Below are positions 62,243 through 64,000 of a stretch of 64,000 bases of DNA, one piece after another. The notes beneath the pieces were generated by a model. The model saw only the letters and a program-made list of their open reading frames with translations, searched no databases and was not told the DNA's origin. The stretch lies in assembly GCF_029167625.1 (NCBI RefSeq), contig NZ_CP119145.1:6634001-6698000 (forward strand), written 5' to 3'. The number at the start of each line of letters is the position of its first letter. Position 1 is the stretch's first letter. The position numbers and the translations under genes are program-made. The stretch is from Streptomyces sp. AM 4-1-1 (GTDB lineage: Bacteria; Actinomycetota; Actinomycetes; Streptomycetales; Streptomycetaceae).

Positions 62243-63106
62243 TTGGCCGACCACTGCCGGGTGATCGCGGCCTGCGGCCACGAGGCCGCGCACGGCGCCG
62301 CGTTGCGTGATCTCGTGGGCCCCGAGGTGGCCGTCGTGTCGAGCGGGCGCGAACTGTTCCGGACCGTCGCCGGACTGCGACGCCGGGGCGAGGAGGGCTG
62401 CGTCATTCCCATGACCCTGGGCCGTGACCCCGAACTGGTCGCGGACACCGCCCGCACACTGCGCGCCCTTCCCGCCGCCGACCGGTCCGGGGTCCTGCTC
62501 ACCGAGCCCTTCGGCACCGCACAGCATCTGACCGGCTGGCTCAGGGCGGCCGCGGGACGGGTGTCCGACACCTCGGCGCTGCTGGTCACGGCCCCGGCCG
62601 GCGATCCGTTCGAGGACGCCGAGCTGTACCGGATCGCCGCCCTCGTACGCCGGTACGGCCGACACGCCCTCGTCGAGGTGGCGTTCGGGGGAGGGGACCC
62701 GGACCTCACCGAGGGCGTCCGCCGCTGCCGGCTGCTCGGCGCCTCCCGGGTGACGCTGCTGCCGGCCGCGTTCGTACGCCCCGACGCGCCGGAGGTGTCC
62801 GGCATCCGGACCGAGGTGGCGGGCCCCATCGTGCCGCCCTCCGCGCTGACGCGTGTGCTGGCCGAACGGGCGGCCGACGCCCGGCGGCGGTGGCGCAGAC
62901 ACGGTGACGACGGTGTCGGAGCCGGTCTCGCCGCGGCCGACCACCACGGGCACAACCACACCCACCCGCCGGGCGAGGGCCACGACCACGGGCACGGGCA
63001 CGGCTCCGGACACGGGCACAGCCACGCGCCCGGGGAGGACCACTCGCACCCGCAGCGGCGTTCGCCCGGCCGGGCCACGCCCCAAGTCATCAGGAGTACC
63101 GCATGA
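62243..63106 (+). CDS. CbiX-like chelatase protein with histidine-rich tail, inside the urease operon
   Basis: 287 residues. Residues 1-215 resemble two-lobed sirohydrochlorin chelatase-type proteins: [13 protein letters not shown] holds a likely metal His, then [20 protein letters not shown], and in the second lobe [19 protein letters not shown] and [11 protein letters not shown]. Residues 234-269 contain 14 His in [12 protein letters not shown] runs. Start TTG 62243 is six bases after ureA, with no strong ribosome binding site, so it depends on coupling. Its ATGA overlap with ureB ties it to urease. A nickel-handling or storage role is inferred; real tetrapyrrole chelation is not excluded. 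Confidence 0.8.
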   Translation: MADHCRVIAACGHEAAHGAALRDLVGPEVAVVSSGRELFRTVAGLRRRGEEGCVIPMTLGRDPELVADTARTLRALPAADRSGVLLTEPFGTAQHLTGWLRAAAGRVSDTSALLVTAPAGDPFEDAELYRIAALVRRYGRHALVEVAFGGGDPDLTEGVRRCRLLGASRVTLLPAAFVRPDAPEVSGIRTEVAGPIVPPSALTRVLAERAADARRRWRRHGDDGVGAGLAAADHHGHNHTHPPGEGHDHGHGHGSGHGHSHAPGEDHSHPQRRSPGRATPQVIRSTA

Positions 63107-63624
63107 CGTTCCGTCAGAAGTACATCTACGGCAAGGAACCCATCGAGATCAACGCCGGTCGGCGCACCGTGCGGGTCACCGTCAGCAACACCGGTGACCG
63201 GGCGGTCCAGGTCGGGTCGCACTACCACTTCTTCGAGGTCAACTCCGCGCTGTCGTTCGACCGCCAGGAGACGCTGGGGATGCACCTCAACATCGCCGCG
63301 GGCACCTCGGTGCGCTTCGAGCCCGGCGGCTCGCGCGAGGTCGAACTGTGCACGTACGCGGGCACCGGCCGGCTCGTCGGCTTCAGCGGACTGCTCAACG
63401 GCAGCACCGCCTCCCAGCCCGCCCGGCTCGAAGCCGTCCGCAGGGCGATCGAACAGGGCTTCCAGGGCGCTCAGAACCTCGCCGCGGCCACCACCGACGC
63501 CCCGCACGGGAGCGGCGAGGGCGGCAAGAACGGCCGAGGGGCCGAGCGGAGCAAGGAGACCCCGGCCCACCGGAACGCCGGTGCGAACAAGGACACCAAG
63601 GAAAAGAAGAAGGGTTCGCGCTGA
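63103..63624 (+). CDS. ureB: Urease beta subunit with C-terminal extension
   Basis: 173 residues. The first 110 match urease beta ([50 protein letters not shown]). The last 60 form an unusual Gly/Lys/Asn-rich basic tail ([25 protein letters not shown]). ATG 63103 overlaps the chelatase-like stop, and its own stop overlaps the ureC start by one base. Confidence 0.95.
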   Translation: MTFRQKYIYGKEPIEINAGRRTVRVTVSNTGDRAVQVGSHYHFFEVNSALSFDRQETLGMHLNIAAGTSVRFEPGGSREVELCTYAGTGRLVGFSGLLNGSTASQPARLEAVRRAIEQGFQGAQNLAAATTDAPHGSGEGGKNGRGAERSKETPAHRNAGANKDTKEKKKGSR

Positions 63625-64000
63625 TGCCCATTCTGCCGCGCAAGCAGTACACCGACATGTTCGGCCCGACGGTCGGTGACCGCTTCCACCTCGGCGACAC
63701 CAACCTCGTCGTCGAGGTCGAGAAGGACTACAGCGAGGGCCTGTACGGCGACGAGGTCGTCTACGGCGGCGGCAAGACCATGCGGGACGGCATGGCGTCC
63801 GACCCGCAGGCCACCGCCGCCCAGGGCGCCCTCGACACCGTCATCACCAACGTCGTGGTCATCGACGCCATGCTGGGCGTCGTCAAGTGCGACATCGGGA
63901 TCAAGGACGGCTTCATCGTCGGCATCGGCAAGTCCGGGAACCCGCAGACCCAGAACAACGTCGACCCCGCCCTCGTCATCGGCCCCGGTACGGAGGCCAT
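63624..64000 (+). CDS. ureC: Urease alpha subunit, 5' part
   Basis: About 125 residues are visible before the window ends. The N-terminal region is typical ([54 protein letters not shown]). The nickel ligands and carbamylated Lys lie beyond the edge. Its ATG overlaps the ureB stop (TGATG). Confidence 0.96.
   Translation, partial: MPILPRKQYTDMFGPTVGDRFHLGDTNLVVEVEKDYSEGLYGDEVVYGGGKTMRDGMASDPQATAAQGALDTVITNVVVIDAMLGVVKCDIGIKDGFIVGIGKSGNPQTQNNVDPALVIGPGTEA

Overview
The base composition (very high G+C with strong third-position G/C bias), overlapping ATGA/GTGA gene junctions, frequent GTG/TTG starts and the gene families present (AfsA/ArpA-type signalling pair, WhiB protein, SpoIIE-type phosphatases, SigB/F-type sigma factor, DasR-like sites in front of a chitin-active LPMO, Rpf-type wall enzyme, Methyltransf_19, XRE-DUF5753) point to a Streptomyces or close relative. 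The window looks like chromosomal, partly accessory DNA; no rRNA, tRNA, CRISPR array or complete mobile element was seen.

Layout. 1-4.2 kb: a gamma-butyrolactone-type signalling locus, with a divergent receptor and AfsA-type synthase, a coupled NmrA-like reductase and an FAD monooxygenase; the divergent gap holds a good ARE-like site. 4.3-6.2 kb: an overlapping pair of SPFH-domain protein and NAD-kinase-like protein behind two identical inverted repeats. 6.5-10.3 kb: a TetR regulator, a 24-bp-arm palindrome, a PAP2-type membrane enzyme, a DMT-type transporter and a DoxX protein. 10.4-22.4 kb: a catabolic-looking island with nitrilase-type hydrolase, GntR/FCD regulator, TetR regulator, esterase, MFS permease, two-component flavin monooxygenase (HpaB-like plus reductase), cupin, DUF2848 protein, two tandem phosphotriesterase-family proteins (the first has lost most metal ligands) and a second esterase. 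The GntR gene and the HpaB operon have nearly the same 37-bp promoter/operator, which ties them into one regulon. 22.9-26.1 kb: a three-gene ABC importer behind a cobalamin riboswitch, so a B12 importer. 26.1-32.1 kb: a plastic zone with three decayed genes, an IS-like end, a TetR gene with three operator copies, a GH18 chitinase and an AA10 LPMO with two DasR-type sites.

32.1-40.7 kb: core-type metabolism (panD, a PLP-dependent decarboxylase-fold protein, MgtC, an inositol dehydrogenase/isomerase pair, 6-phosphogluconate dehydrogenase, RNase HI with an added zinc-ribbon-like tail). 41.3-45.7 kb: regulatory genes (anti-sigma-like ATPase, XRE regulator, methyltransferase, SpoIIE phosphatase, WhiB). 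45.9-50.4 kb: Rpf/LysM/M23 wall hydrolase, a second DMT transporter, FhuF-like protein, small membrane protein, phosphoribosyltransferase. 50.6-55.6 kb: a stress-signalling block of anti-sigma-like ATPase, CheY-like regulator, CHASE3-type histidine kinase, receiver-PP2C phosphatase and SigB/F-type sigma factor, three of these genes overlapping. 55.8-60.7 kb: MFS permease, an atypical zinc-ribbon SDR, an orphan 57-residue peptide and two CrcB fluoride channels. 60.8 kb to the end: a urea transporter and the start of a urease operon, in which a CbiX-like chelatase with a 14-histidine tail lies between ureA and ureB.

The most unusual items are the GntR-linked catabolic island with its degenerate phosphotriesterase paralogue, the CbiX-like protein inside the urease operon, the SPFH/NAD-kinase-like pair, and several unexplained operator-like repeats.
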